From Hydrogenobacter sp. (lineage in GTDB: Bacteria > Aquificota > Aquificia > Aquificales > Aquificaceae): DNA of 55,607 nt. The translations under genes and the position numbers were made by a program. The notes under the pieces are model-generated. The model was not told where the DNA came from. It worked only from the letters and a program-made list of their open reading frames with translations, and did no database searches. Location: contig JBEULM010000030.1 in NCBI GenBank assembly GCA_041287335.1, positions 1 through 55,607 on the forward strand, given 5' to 3'. Positions 17,896 to 26,930 of this stretch are shown here, piece after piece; the stretch's first letter is position 1; each line of letters opens with the position of its first letter.

Positions 17896-18582
17896 ATGGC
17901 TTGCGAGAGTTTAAAAGAAGTAGAAGACAGAATTCAAAAGGCATGCAAGAAAGCAGGGAGGGAAAGGTCTCAGGTCATTTTGCTTGGCGCTTCAAAAAGT
18001 GTACCTCCCGCAAAGATCAGGGAGTTTTACAGTTGCGGCCTTTTCACCTATGGAGAAAACAGAGTTCAGGAATTCTTAAGAAAATATGAAGAGCTAAAGG
18101 ATCTTGCCATAGACTGGCACTTTATAGGTAAGCTTCAGAGCAATAAGGTAAAGTACATTCTGGAAAAGGTAAGTCTTATACACTCCCTTGACAGAGAGAG
18201 CTTGGCGCAAGAAATAAACAAAAGAGCTCAAAGTTTGGGCAAAGTGCAGGAGGTTCTCATAGAGGTGAACGTAGGTGATGAGGAAACGAAAGGTGGTATA
18301 AAGGTGGAAAGTATCCTTAGCTTTTATGAATGCTTGTTGAGGTATAAAAATCTTAAGGTTGTTGGTCTCATGTGTATCCCACCTTACAGGAAAGACCCCC
18401 AAGAGGTGAGACCTTACTTTGAAAAGCTCAGAAAATTAAAGGAGAAGTTGGAGCTTGAGTTTTCTACAAGGCTTGCCCATCTTTCCATGGGTATGTCTCA
18501 TGACTTTGAAGTTGCTATTGAAGAAGGCGCTACCATAGTGAGAATAGGTACTTTACTTTTTGGGGAGAGAAGAGGAGTATAA
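17896..18582 (+). CDS. YggS/PLPBP-family pyridoxal phosphate homeostasis protein
   Basis: A protein of 228 residues. K34 in LLGASKSVPP binds PLP, and FTYGENRVQEF, DWHFIGKLQSNKVKY, LSMGMSHDFEVAIEEGAT and VRIGTLLFGERR are the family signatures. The protein has an alanine-racemase-like barrel but no racemase activity; it carries PLP and affects amino acid and vitamin B6 balance. Normal length; starts at ATG 17896 with AAGGA at 17887-17891. Confidence 0.93.
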   Translation: MACESLKEVEDRIQKACKKAGRERSQVILLGASKSVPPAKIREFYSCGLFTYGENRVQEFLRKYEELKDLAIDWHFIGKLQSNKVKYILEKVSLIHSLDRESLAQEINKRAQSLGKVQEVLIEVNVGDEETKGGIKVESILSFYECLLRYKNLKVVGLMCIPPYRKDPQEVRPYFEKLRKLKEKLELEFSTRLAHLSMGMSHDFEVAIEEGATIVRIGTLLFGERRGV

Positions 18583-18590
18583 TAAAGACC

Positions 18591-19310
18591 ATGACAAGGG
18601 TAGCTTGGAGCATAACTCATCAGGAGTTTACTGTAACCGATTACTACTATTTTTCTAAGCTCAGTAAGGAGGCACAAAAGGTTGGAATTGTCATTGATGA
18701 AGTTGATAATTGGGAAAGATTGAAAGAGTATGATACAATAGTTTTTAATTACCCAGAGATACCCTTCACGGAAAAAGAATCCCAAGATATAGAAAGACTC
18801 GTATGGGAAGATGGTAAAAAGGTTATCCTTTTGGGATACTATAAAAATGAGGATCGCATAGCTGACACATGCAATACCCTCGCAAGGCGTTTCGGTATGG
18901 AGCTAAACGGAGATGAAGTAACTGATGGGGTAAACAATCATCAAGGCGATATGTACTTTGTCGTAACATCTAAGTTGAGAAGATACACAAAGAACGAAAA
19001 GAACGAAGTAGTTGTCAGAAAAATACTCCTTCCTTGTACAGCTTCTATAAGACCACTTATGCCTGATATAAAAGTTGTAGCCCGTGCTGAAGATACAGCA
19101 AAATCCAGTGAGGACAATTATACCCTTCTAATAGCTGAACAGATAGCGCCCACAAGCGGTGGATACTTTTGCCTTGCCGGAACTTGCGTTTTCTGGGACA
19201 ATTACTCCATAGACCTTTACGATAATTTAGCTTTTTCTCTCAATCTACTCAGGCATAGAACACCTTTGAAGGCAACAGGTAGCGGTAAACCAGTTGTTTT
19301 TGGTTTGTGA
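18591..19310 (+). CDS. Unknown protein with GATase-like/ThuA-like Rossmann features, upstream of NurA-like gene
   Basis: A protein of 239 residues that I do not recognise. The segment KEYDTIVFNYPEIPFTEKES, then IERLVWEDGKKVILLGYY, looks like the class I glutamine-amidotransferase-like fold used by ThuA and GldG-type proteins (a 'free-standing' beta-alpha unit followed by an open-ended helix). There is no catalytic Cys-His pair, so an enzymatic role is doubtful. It lies 8 bases after yggS and 10 bases before the preferred start of the NurA-like gene, so a joint function with the nuclease is possible. Confidence 0.6.
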   Translation: MTRVAWSITHQEFTVTDYYYFSKLSKEAQKVGIVIDEVDNWERLKEYDTIVFNYPEIPFTEKESQDIERLVWEDGKKVILLGYYKNEDRIADTCNTLARRFGMELNGDEVTDGVNNHQGDMYFVVTSKLRRYTKNEKNEVVVRKILLPCTASIRPLMPDIKVVARAEDTAKSSEDNYTLLIAEQIAPTSGGYFCLAGTCVFWDNYSIDLYDNLAFSLNLLRHRTPLKATGSGKPVVFGL

Positions 19311-19320
19311 GGGAATAGGT

Positions 19321-20256
19321 GTGTGGGGTAAGTATAAGATAGCCCTAAGACCTTGGGAGATTCCAGATGTGAGCCTTTTGGAATACGAAGAATCAGAGCA
19401 ATTTGTAGATTTGGCTGAAGAACCAAAACCCTACGAAGGGACATTTCCCGGTGGGCGCATAACCGTTGCTTTCGTAGATGGGGTGAGAAGGACAGAGTAT
19501 GCCTTATACCTGATAGATGATAACGGTTCAAGTTATGAAGGTGCTTTTGCATCTCTTGGCGCTGGAGCTATAATAGTTGAACTTGGAAAGCTCAACTCAG
19601 TAAGAGAATCTATGATTTATCCCATAATAAAAAGGTACTTGGTTGTGAAAGGAATATTTGAAGATATGCAGTATCAAGGTGTATTTGAAATGCGCACAAC
19701 TCAGGATGATGTTTCCAAAGAGATCAATAGGGTAATGAGGGAGGAGCTTGAAGTCAGTGTGGCAAGGAAGGTAGCAAAAGAATTAAAACCCACACTTTTG
19801 ATATGCGATGGAACACTGAGCAATAGGTTGAGAGGAACATTATGTGTAGGCTACGTAAAGACCATAAAAAAGCTCTTTATAAGAAGGGAAGATGCATATA
19901 TGTTAAATGAGCTAAGATGTGGGCAGAGGACACCTATAATAAAAGTTCATTATCAGCGTGGACAGGAAGAGAAAGAGAAAGTTGAAAAATACACGTGGTA
20001 CGTTAAGCTCACGGAAGGTGAAGGGATAGGATCTCTTGCGAGACTGGAGGTCTTTGAAAAAGTAGGTTTGGAAATTACTAAGCATATCGCGGACTTAACG
20101 GCAGGTATTCTCCCCAGACTTGTAAGCAGCACCTTTCAAGACAGGAGATCCCCACAAAACCTTCTTCCTATAAAAAGCCTTGAGAATTTTCTGAGGAGGC
20201 ATTTGGGGTCTTACTCCATAGTTAGAAGGGAGATAGAAAAACTCATTTATGCTTAA
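19321..20256 (+). CDS. NurA-domain nuclease
   Basis: From GTG 19321, six bases after GAGGGA (19309-19314), the product has 311 residues; a TTG at 19294 would overlap the previous gene and lacks a site. It has VAFVDGVRRTEY near the N-terminus with the first metal aspartate, LLICDGTL with the second, and the family's C-terminal stretch RRSPQNLLPIKSLE with FLRRHLGS. NurA is the 5'-3' nuclease that works with the HerA translocase in DNA end resection. No herA is in the window. It overlaps the AEC transporter gene by 8 bases. Confidence 0.8.
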   Translation: MWGKYKIALRPWEIPDVSLLEYEESEQFVDLAEEPKPYEGTFPGGRITVAFVDGVRRTEYALYLIDDNGSSYEGAFASLGAGAIIVELGKLNSVRESMIYPIIKRYLVVKGIFEDMQYQGVFEMRTTQDDVSKEINRVMREELEVSVARKVAKELKPTLLICDGTLSNRLRGTLCVGYVKTIKKLFIRREDAYMLNELRCGQRTPIIKVHYQRGQEEKEKVEKYTWYVKLTEGEGIGSLARLEVFEKVGLEITKHIADLTAGILPRLVSSTFQDRRSPQNLLPIKSLENFLRRHLGSYSIVRREIEKLIYA

Positions 20257-21109
20257 AGTCTTTCTCATAATTGCCTTAGGGTATTTTCTGAGAAAGTCAA
20301 GAGTATTCAAAAGGGAAGACGCAAAAGTTTTTATTGATTACGTTGTATACGTGGCACTACCTGCTGTGAGCTTTAAATCCGCACACAGCCTTGGACTTGG
20401 AAAAAATACTGTCACCGTAGTTATACTTTCCTGGACGGGCATTAGCGTTTGCATACTAATTTCTTATATTTTAGGCAGGATAATCAAACTCAGAAGTGGT
20501 GACCTGAAAACTTTCGTGCTTGTATCTTCCTTCGGAAATACAGCCTTTTTAGGATATCCTTACACACTCTCTTTCTTCGGTGAGGAAGGTCTCAAGTACG
20601 CCGTAATATATGACAGTCTTGGCTCCTTTTTACTTATATCCACCGTAGGCTTTTTGATATCAAAAGGTAATGTGGCTTTCAAAGAGCTTTTTACCTTTCC
20701 ACCCTTTTTAGGTCTCATGCTCGGTTTTACACTAAAGGGCTATACTCTTGAACCTTTTATAGTGGAATTTTTGAATACTATAGCTTCTTCGCTTTCACCG
20801 GTTGTGCTTTTTGCTTTAGGTTTATCCCTCAGCCTTTCTGGCATAAGAAGATATTTAAAGTTGAGCCTCGCTGCTCTCTTTATAAAGATGATACTTTCAG
20901 TTTTGATAACTTATAGTATATCTAAGCTTCTGAGTGTTGAAAGTCCAATACTTGAGGTTTCTCTTCTTGAAGCTGGCATGCCGAGTATGATGATGGCGGG
21001 CATCTTAGCTCTCAAATACGGGTTGAATTATGAACTTGCCTTTGCAAGTATAGGTTTTGGTATACTTTTGAGTTTTTTTACTGTACCGGTTCTTTTGCAC
21101 CTTTTATAG
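20249..21109 (+). CDS. AEC-family (auxin efflux carrier-like) transporter
   Basis: A membrane protein of 286 residues with about 9-10 segments in two similar halves. It has the family's [13 protein letters not shown] segment, [12 protein letters not shown], and in the second half [11 protein letters not shown], the glycine-proline sites that form the crossed helices. Bacterial relatives move malate, malonate or other organic acids. The substrate here is unknown. The stop overlaps the end of the converging decarboxylase gene by 6 bases. Confidence 0.85.
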   Translation: MLKVFLIIALGYFLRKSRVFKREDAKVFIDYVVYVALPAVSFKSAHSLGLGKNTVTVVILSWTGISVCILISYILGRIIKLRSGDLKTFVLVSSFGNTAFLGYPYTLSFFGEEGLKYAVIYDSLGSFLLISTVGFLISKGNVAFKELFTFPPFLGLMLGFTLKGYTLEPFIVEFLNTIASSLSPVVLFALGLSLSLSGIRRYLKLSLAALFIKMILSVLITYSISKLLSVESPILEVSLLEAGMPSMMMAGILALKYGLNYELAFASIGFGILLSFFTVPVLLHLL

Positions 21110-22051
21110 GTTTTTTCTCAGCTTCTTCTTAAACCAGCTTATTGTGTTCTCAAGCCCTTCCCTTAAACTAAATTTGGGTTCCCAAGATAAGAGTTCTTTA
21201 GCCTTTGTTATATCGGGGCATCTCCTTTTGGGATCATCCGGTGGCTGTGGGGTAAAAATGATTTCGGAGGAACTTTTTGTCAACTCAACAATGAGCATTG
21301 CCAGATTTATTATCTTTACCTCCTCCGGGTTTCCAAGATTTATAACTTCGCCCGAAAGACCATCTTTTAGGGATGCCCTAAGAATACCTTCCACAAGGTC
21401 ATCGATATAGCAAAAGCTTCTCGTTTGCTCTCCTTTTCCATAAACCGTGATGGGTTCACCGCTTAGCGCCTGGGTTATAAAATTGGGTATAACTCTACCA
21501 TCCTTTGTCCTCATACGGGGTCCGTAAGTGTTGAATATCCTGAGTATCCTCACATCAATACCGTGTTCTCTGTAGTAAGCCATACACATCGCTTCCGAAA
21601 ATCGCTTTGCTTCATCGTAAACACTCCTTGGTCCTACGGGATTTACGTAACCCCAATAAGTCTCTGGCTGTGGGTGTACGAAGGGATCACCGTAAACTTC
21701 CGATGTTGAGGCAAAAATGTATCTTGCCTTCTTTAACTTAGCAAGCCCAAGAGTGTTTAAAGTTCCGAGAGAGTCAACCTTCATAGTATGTATAGGGTTA
21801 GACATATAATCGACAGGTGAAGCGGGACAGGCAAAGTGAAGCACTATATCGATGGAACCCTCTACGTATATGTAATTTATTACGTTGTAATGCAGAAATT
21901 TAAACTTAGGGTGACCAAAAAGGTGTGCTATGTTATCAGGTGAACCCGTGATAAAGTTATCCATGCCTATAACCTCAAAGCCTTCTTTCAAAAATCTCTC
22001 GCACAGATGAGAGCCTATAAATCCCGCAGCACCGGTAATAAGTACACGCAT
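21104..22051 (-). CDS. NAD-dependent sugar-nucleotide epimerase, UDP-glucuronate decarboxylase-like
   Basis: A short-chain dehydrogenase of 315 residues. It has the NAD loop [25 protein letters not shown] typical of UDP-glucuronate decarboxylase (UXS), a STSEVYGDP motif, and [11 protein letters not shown] with the catalytic YxxxK. UXS makes UDP-xylose for surface sugars. A heptosyltransferase and an O-antigen ligase elsewhere in the window fit a lipopolysaccharide role. The ATG is about 4 bases after the expected transcript start and has no ribosome site. Confidence 0.87.
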   Translation of the reverse strand: MRVLITGAAGFIGSHLCERFLKEGFEVIGMDNFITGSPDNIAHLFGHPKFKFLHYNVINYIYVEGSIDIVLHFACPASPVDYMSNPIHTMKVDSLGTLNTLGLAKLKKARYIFASTSEVYGDPFVHPQPETYWGYVNPVGPRSVYDEAKRFSEAMCMAYYREHGIDVRILRIFNTYGPRMRTKDGRVIPNFITQALSGEPITVYGKGEQTRSFCYIDDLVEGILRASLKDGLSGEVINLGNPEEVKIINLAMLIVELTKSSSEIIFTPQPPDDPKRRCPDITKAKELLSWEPKFSLREGLENTISWFKKKLRKNL

Positions 22052-22057
22052 GGAATT

Positions 22058-22067
22058 TATAATTATA
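22058..22067. promoter_or_regulatory. Palindromic -10 shared by UXS-like gene and tyrS
   Basis: TATAATTATA reads as TATAAT on both strands: plus 22058-22063 towards tyrS (leader about 34 bases) and minus 22067-22062 towards the UXS-like gene (leader about 4 bases). Symmetric -10 elements are known to fire in both directions in bacteria. Confidence 0.45.
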
Positions 22068-22103
22068 CTGGTATTGATCCTTTAAAGCTCGGATCGGCTT
22101 AAA

Positions 22104-23297
22104 ATGTTGATTATGACACCTGAAGAACAGTTCAAACTGATTAAAAAGGGAACTGCTGAGATCATTGAAGAAGAAGAGCTTCTTAGAAAACTCACAAGTA
22201 GGAGAAGGTTAAAAATAAAGGCGGGTTTTGATCCCACAGCACCTGATTTACATCTTGGACACACCGTTTTGTTGCAAAAACTCAGAACCTTCCAGCAACT
22301 CGGGCATGAGGTTTACTTTGTTATAGGTGACTTTACCGCTATGATAGGTGATCCGACGGGTAGATTAGAGACGAGACCTCCATTAACCAAAGAGCAGGTG
22401 CTTGAAAACGCAAAAACTTACGAACATCAGGTTTTTAAGGTGCTTGATCCGGGAAAAACCAATATAGTTTTTAACAGTACGTGGCTTTCTGAACTTGGAT
22501 CTGACGGTATCATAAGACTTGCCGGTAAATACACTGTTGCGAGAATGCTTGAGAGGGATGACTTTTCAAAGAGATTCAAAGAAGGTATTCCTATATACAT
22601 ACACGAGTTTCTCTACCCACTACTTCAAGGGTATGATTCGGTATTTTTGAAAGCTGATGTGGAACTTGGTGGAACTGATCAGAAGTTTAATCTACTTGTA
22701 GGAAGGGATCTTCAAAGAGATGCTGGGCAGGAACCGCAGGTATGTATAACACTGCCTTTGCTTGTAGGACTTGACGGAATTAGAAAAATGTCCAAGTCTT
22801 ATGGAAACTACGTAGGCATAACAGAAGAGGCAACAACTATGTTTGGCAAGATCATGTCTATATCCGATCAACTCATGTGGGACTACTATGCTTTACTTAC
22901 AGACTATACGGAGGAAGAAATTGAGCGTATAAAAAGGGAAGTCCATCCCATGGAAGCAAAAAAGAGGCTGGCACACTATATAGTCAGTAGGTACCACTCA
23001 AAAAAAGAAGCAGACATCGCTCTTGAACACTTTGAAAAGACATTTTCCAAAAGAGAGTTTCCAGAAGATGCTATAGTTATAGAGGTAAAAAAGGGGTTGA
23101 AAAAGAAGGCGTATGAACTTCTTTACGAACTTGGCATAGAAGCTACAAAAAACTCAGCAAGGCGTATTATCCAGGGTGGAGGTCTGAAGATAAACTTCAG
23201 AAAAATAACTGACGAAAATGAAGAGATAGAAGTAAATGAGGAGTTGAAAATTCAGGTTGGTAAAAAGCGTTTTTACAGAATAGTACCCCATTCATGA
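22104..23297 (+). CDS. tyrS: Tyrosyl-tRNA synthetase
   Basis: A protein of 397 residues. It has the HIGH-type motif in [10 protein letters not shown], the tyrosine-binding region ([21 protein letters not shown]), the KMSKS motif as [10 protein letters not shown] and a C-terminal S4-like RNA-binding domain. The order and size match the long bacterial TyrZ-type. ATG 22104 and 22113 are both possible starts. It overlaps the gamma-like gene by 4 bases (ATGA), a strong sign of co-translation. Confidence 0.94.
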   Translation: MLIMTPEEQFKLIKKGTAEIIEEEELLRKLTSRRRLKIKAGFDPTAPDLHLGHTVLLQKLRTFQQLGHEVYFVIGDFTAMIGDPTGRLETRPPLTKEQVLENAKTYEHQVFKVLDPGKTNIVFNSTWLSELGSDGIIRLAGKYTVARMLERDDFSKRFKEGIPIYIHEFLYPLLQGYDSVFLKADVELGGTDQKFNLLVGRDLQRDAGQEPQVCITLPLLVGLDGIRKMSKSYGNYVGITEEATTMFGKIMSISDQLMWDYYALLTDYTEEEIERIKREVHPMEAKKRLAHYIVSRYHSKKEADIALEHFEKTFSKREFPEDAIVIEVKKGLKKKAYELLYELGIEATKNSARRIIQGGGLKINFRKITDENEEIEVNEELKIQVGKKRFYRIVPHS

Positions 23298-24490
23298 GGG
23301 TTAAGGATTTAGACGATAAGGTAAACTATCTTAATTCTATAAAGAAGTACATAAACGCTATGAACCTCTTATCCCTGAATAGATACAGAAAGTATTATGC
23401 GGAAGTAAGCGCTCAACACGTGTACTTTCTCAGACTGGAGGAAGTTCTCGGAATGCTTACCCACCTTTACAAGGGTGGAGTGCTTGGAAGGAAAGAAAAA
23501 ACTCTTTGTCTGGTTGTTTTTACTACGGATAGAGGTTTTGTTGGAAAGTTTAACGAACATCTTCTTGAAAAGGTTCACGCATTTCTTGAAAATCCTCCTC
23601 TCAAGGTAAGAAAGTTGATAGTTATCGGCAAGAGGGGTGCTGAGCTTTTAGGAAAAGACGAAAGGACAGAGACATACACGGATGTCTTTAGGAAAGATAT
23701 AGATTGGCAAGTTGCTCAGGAGGCTTTTCATAGCATCGTGGAAGGCTATATGACCAAACTTTACGACTCAGTTTATATAGCTTTCAATAGACCACTAATT
23801 AGGGATATTTTAACAAAGGAAGAAAAGGAGAGAGTACAGATAAAAAGGGAGAGAATAGAGTTAACCTATACATTCTACGAACTCTTTAAGAAAGCTCCCG
23901 TCACCCTACCAATAGCTCTCGGACGCATAGCCTCTTACCAGCCCCAGATAGTAAAGTTCATTCCTCCAGAGATAAAAGGTGTTTACACCGGGGAGAGTGT
24001 TGTAAATTTTGAAGGAGACGAAGAATATATACTTGAACAGATCCTCAGACTTTACCTTAACTTTCTTTTCAGGGAACTATTTTTGGAGCATTTTACTGCT
24101 GAGCTTTCTGCGAGGTTTATAAAAACGAGGGAAATAATGAAAAACATAGACAGCAAAAGAATGGAGTTGAGTCTGAAAAGGAACAGATTGAGGCAGGAGA
24201 GAATAAATAGGGAACTCCTTGACATAATAAACACCTGTATATCAATGGAGGGAAGATTGTTCAAAGATATAGTTGAAGATACTTATGTGCTTGAGGTTGA
24301 TGATAATTTTGAAGATAGGTTTATAAACTTACTTTTTGATAGTCTCAGAAGGAAGCTGAATATAAAAGGTATAAGAAAAAAGAAAAATATGTTAGGTTTT
24401 AGGGTTTTATCCAATAAAAAAATGTATGATTTTACTTTGGAAGGCTTTTTTGCACATCTTTTAGGATCTTTACCTTACCCCAATCTATAG
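23294..24490 (+). CDS. Divergent F1 ATP synthase gamma-like protein with C-terminal extension
   Basis: A protein of 398 residues; normal gamma is about 285-300. The N-terminal helix ([20 protein letters not shown]) aligns with gamma's SIKNTxKITKAM region, the middle ([17 protein letters not shown]) with its Rossmann domain, and residues about 265-320 ([26 protein letters not shown]) with its C-terminal helix. A further 80 residues have no counterpart in gamma; their end recalls the C-terminal strand-helix of delta or V-type E subunits, a weak likeness. It lies behind tyrS, far from the atpF'-atpF-atpH genes. It may be the cell's gamma, a paralogue for a special role, or a decayed copy; its intact frame speaks against decay. 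Its end overlaps ftsL by 59 bases. Confidence 0.65.
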   Translation: MRVKDLDDKVNYLNSIKKYINAMNLLSLNRYRKYYAEVSAQHVYFLRLEEVLGMLTHLYKGGVLGRKEKTLCLVVFTTDRGFVGKFNEHLLEKVHAFLENPPLKVRKLIVIGKRGAELLGKDERTETYTDVFRKDIDWQVAQEAFHSIVEGYMTKLYDSVYIAFNRPLIRDILTKEEKERVQIKRERIELTYTFYELFKKAPVTLPIALGRIASYQPQIVKFIPPEIKGVYTGESVVNFEGDEEYILEQILRLYLNFLFRELFLEHFTAELSARFIKTREIMKNIDSKRMELSLKRNRLRQERINRELLDIINTCISMEGRLFKDIVEDTYVLEVDDNFEDRFINLLFDSLRRKLNIKGIRKKKNMLGFRVLSNKKMYDFTLEGFFAHLLGSLPYPNL

Positions 24491-24695
24491 GTATAAAACC
24501 ATCCGCTTTTGCATAGTTTTTTGCGGTTGCGTAATTGACCAGCTTTTCTATCTCAGCACGGAGTTTAAGTTGTCTCTCCATTTGTGCCCTAAGCTGGGCA
24601 AGTTTCTTAGCGTAATCCTTAGAAGTTTTTAAGGCGTAGGCAGAGTAAAGTAGGTTAGCTACTACAAGTACCAGCGATATTACTATATACCTCAT
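24432..24695 (-). CDS. ftsL: FtsL-like bitopic cell-division protein
   Basis: A protein of 87 residues with one N-terminal membrane segment ([20 protein letters not shown]) followed by a coiled coil ([20 protein letters not shown]) and a short tail. Size, topology and position directly after rsmH are those of FtsL, which forms a septal complex with FtsB and FtsQ. FtsL is poorly conserved, so the call rests on position and shape. It overlaps rsmH by 4 bases and the converging gamma-like gene by 59 bases. Confidence 0.75.
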   Translation of the reverse strand: MRYIVISLVLVVANLLYSAYALKTSKDYAKKLAQLRAQMERQLKLRAEIEKLVNYATAKNYAKADGFIPIDWGKVKILKDVQKSLPK

Positions 24696-25558
24696 ATTCT
24701 CTCCCCCGCTCTGAGTTTAGCACTCCTGCTTGAAGGGTTCTTTCTTAACTCTTCCATAGTAGGTCTTATAGGCTTTTTTGTCAAGATCTTAAAGGTGTCT
24801 ATGTGCCTTCTGAAGAAGTTCTTCACTATCCTGTCTTCAAGAGAGTGAAAGGATATGACTACAAGTCTACCCCCTTTCTTTAAGAACTTCGGCGTTTTTT
24901 CAAGAGCGATCTCAAGAGATTTTAACTCCTCGTTCACCTCTATTCTTATGGCTTGGAACACCCTCGTTGCGGGATGTATCTTTCCTCTTCTTTTGGGTGT
25001 AACGGAAAGTATTATCTTGATAAGTTCACCAGTTGTCTTTACGGGTTCTTTCGATCTCTGTATCACTATAGCTTTTGCTATTTTCTCCGCATAAGGTTCT
25101 TCTCCATACTCTTTAAATATTCTCGTAAGTTCTCTTTCACTGTATGTATTCACTACCTGATAGGCGGTTTTTTTATCTTGAGGATTCATCCTCATATCAA
25201 GAGGTTCGTCCCTCTGAAAGGAGAAACCTCGCGGGCTTTTTAGCTGTAGCATGGACACGCCCAGATCAAAGAGGAAACCATCTACCTCTCTTATACCTTC
25301 TTTATACAGCACTTTATCTAAGTCACTAAAATCTGCATGATATAAGGAGTATCTGCCTTCAAACTTTCTGAGATTCTCCTCAGCCATTTTTAGAGCTTGA
25401 GGATCTTTGTCTATGCCTACTATATAAGCGTATCTGTCCTTTTCAAGTATCCCTTTGGCATGCCCTCCCAGACCTACTGTGCAGTCTACATAAATACCCC
25501 CTTCTTCTTTTATGAGAAGATCCAAACTCTCTTTCAAAAGTACAGGTATATGCATCAA
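24692..25558 (-). CDS. rsmH: 16S rRNA (cytosine-1402-N4)-methyltransferase
   Basis: A protein of 288 residues with [13 protein letters not shown] at the start, the SAM loop [26 protein letters not shown] and the [15 protein letters not shown] motif, and near the end [17 protein letters not shown], all typical of RsmH (MraW). It overlaps the gene for a heptosyltransferase-like protein by 4 bases and ftsL by 4 bases. It usually heads the division and cell-wall cluster; here only ftsL follows before the convergent gene ends the run. Confidence 0.94.
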   Translation of the reverse strand: MMHIPVLLKESLDLLIKEEGGIYVDCTVGLGGHAKGILEKDRYAYIVGIDKDPQALKMAEENLRKFEGRYSLYHADFSDLDKVLYKEGIREVDGFLFDLGVSMLQLKSPRGFSFQRDEPLDMRMNPQDKKTAYQVVNTYSERELTRIFKEYGEEPYAEKIAKAIVIQRSKEPVKTTGELIKIILSVTPKRRGKIHPATRVFQAIRIEVNEELKSLEIALEKTPKFLKKGGRLVVISFHSLEDRIVKNFFRRHIDTFKILTKKPIRPTMEELRKNPSSRSAKLRAGERI

Positions 25559-26505
25559 AAGAAGTTAAGAGCTTTCTCCACAACTTCTTCCGGCTTTACA
25601 GCTCTCAGACAGGCATAGCTTCCAGTTCTGCATTTTTTAGGATTGGGGGAACAAGGAGAGCAAGAAGTTTCCGGCAATAGAAAGGTGCCTATTCTCGGAT
25701 AGAAACCATAGACCGGCGAGGTGGATGTGTATACGGATATTGCTGGCACACCCAAAGCGTTTGCTATGTGGACAGGTGAAGAATCTGCAGATATGATAAG
25801 CTTTGCTCTTGAAAGTATAGCCATGAGATCTCTGAGTGATGTCTTACCAGTCAGATTTATAACCTTGCCCTTCTTTTCTATCTCCAGAGCTTTTTGTGTG
25901 TCTTTTTCGGTTCCTATAAGCACTTTATAACCCTTGAGTGAACGGGCTACCTCGATCCAACCGTCAGTATACCACTCTTTTAAGGGAAAATTGGAAAAAG
26001 GTGCCAGAACTATGTATTCCTTTGGTAAGCTGAACTTTTCACTCACGGCTTTCACCTCTTGATCAAAAACGAAGAGCTTAGTTTCCCTTACCCATCTACC
26101 CTCTTTTATACCCAAAGGCTTGAGGAGTTCTAAGTTCCTTTCAACTTCATGCTTATTCCATGAATGTTTTACTTTGTGAGTGTATAGCCAGGAAAGTTCC
26201 GATCTGTCAAAGCCAACACGCATCGGTATGCGTGAAAAGAAGAGGATAAAAGCCGATCTTGCTGATATGTGGGGTGACAAAACTACATTATGCGAAGCTA
26301 TCTTTTCAGTAATGTAGAGGGATTCAAGATAACCTTTGTTGAAAGGGAAAAGGTTCACATCGTAACCTTTCAAAAGCTCCATTATGAAGGGTCTTCCTAC
26401 AAAGCTTATTTTAGCATCGGGAATATTCTCCCGCAAGGTTCTTATCAAGGGTGTAGTCAGGATAACATCCCCTAAATAAGCGGTCTGCCATATGAGGATC
26501 CTCAT
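25555..26505 (-). CDS. Glycosyltransferase family 9 (ADP-heptosyltransferase-like)
   Basis: From ATG 26505 the product has 316 residues, starting [19 protein letters not shown], the usual GT9 beginning; an ATG at 26535 would add ten residues inside the upstream gene. The C-terminal [19 protein letters not shown] is the donor-sugar motif, and cysteines in [12 protein letters not shown] resemble WaaF relatives. It adds heptose to the inner core of lipopolysaccharide. It overlaps both neighbours by 4 bases in the same minus-strand operon. Confidence 0.87.
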   Translation of the reverse strand: MRILIWQTAYLGDVILTTPLIRTLRENIPDAKISFVGRPFIMELLKGYDVNLFPFNKGYLESLYITEKIASHNVVLSPHISARSAFILFFSRIPMRVGFDRSELSWLYTHKVKHSWNKHEVERNLELLKPLGIKEGRWVRETKLFVFDQEVKAVSEKFSLPKEYIVLAPFSNFPLKEWYTDGWIEVARSLKGYKVLIGTEKDTQKALEIEKKGKVINLTGKTSLRDLMAILSRAKLIISADSSPVHIANALGVPAISVYTSTSPVYGFYPRIGTFLLPETSCSPCSPNPKKCRTGSYACLRAVKPEEVVEKALNFF

Positions 26506-26930
26506 CTTAAAGAAGCTATGCTCGCTATTCTCCACCTCTTTTCATCCTTTATCAGTATGAAACTGAAGAGCTTTTCTATCCCTTCCTTATCTATAACCTT
26601 GACAAGCACTTCAACGTGTTGGTCATCTATCTTCTTTGTATCAAGATACTTGACACTCTTTATATTTTTTCCCATACTTGAGAGTATACAGGCGAGAAGT
26701 TCTGAAGGTTTCATCTCCGTGATCTCTATAGGTAGTTTTACGTTTTGTACGAGGGCATCTCTGAAGGGTGGATAAAGAAGCTTTACAGCTTTTTCCCCAT
26801 CTCTGTCTTTTATGGCTGATACGAACTCTTTAACTGTCTGTTTTGCCTCATCCTGGGGAGATTCTTTACAAGATCTTACCACGAAGAATGCAAGTAGCAC
26901 AAGGGCTATGCCGATAGCTACTTTCTTCAT
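26502..26930 (-). CDS. Membrane-anchored protein with NTF2-like (DUF4878-type) domain
   Basis: A protein of 142 residues with an N-terminal membrane anchor or lipoprotein-like segment (VLLAFFVVRSC). The following region (AKQTVKEFVSAIKDRDGEKA) has the helix-plus-curved-sheet pattern of DUF4878/NTF2-like lipoproteins, which bind unknown ligands. The lipobox is imperfect (V-R-S-C). It overlaps the genes on both sides, so it is in the same transcript as the glutamate synthase-type gene. Confidence 0.6.
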   Translation of the reverse strand: MKKVAIGIALVLLAFFVVRSCKESPQDEAKQTVKEFVSAIKDRDGEKAVKLLYPPFRDALVQNVKLPIEITEMKPSELLACILSSMGKNIKSVKYLDTKKIDDQHVEVLVKVIDKEGIEKLFSFILIKDEKRWRIASIASLR

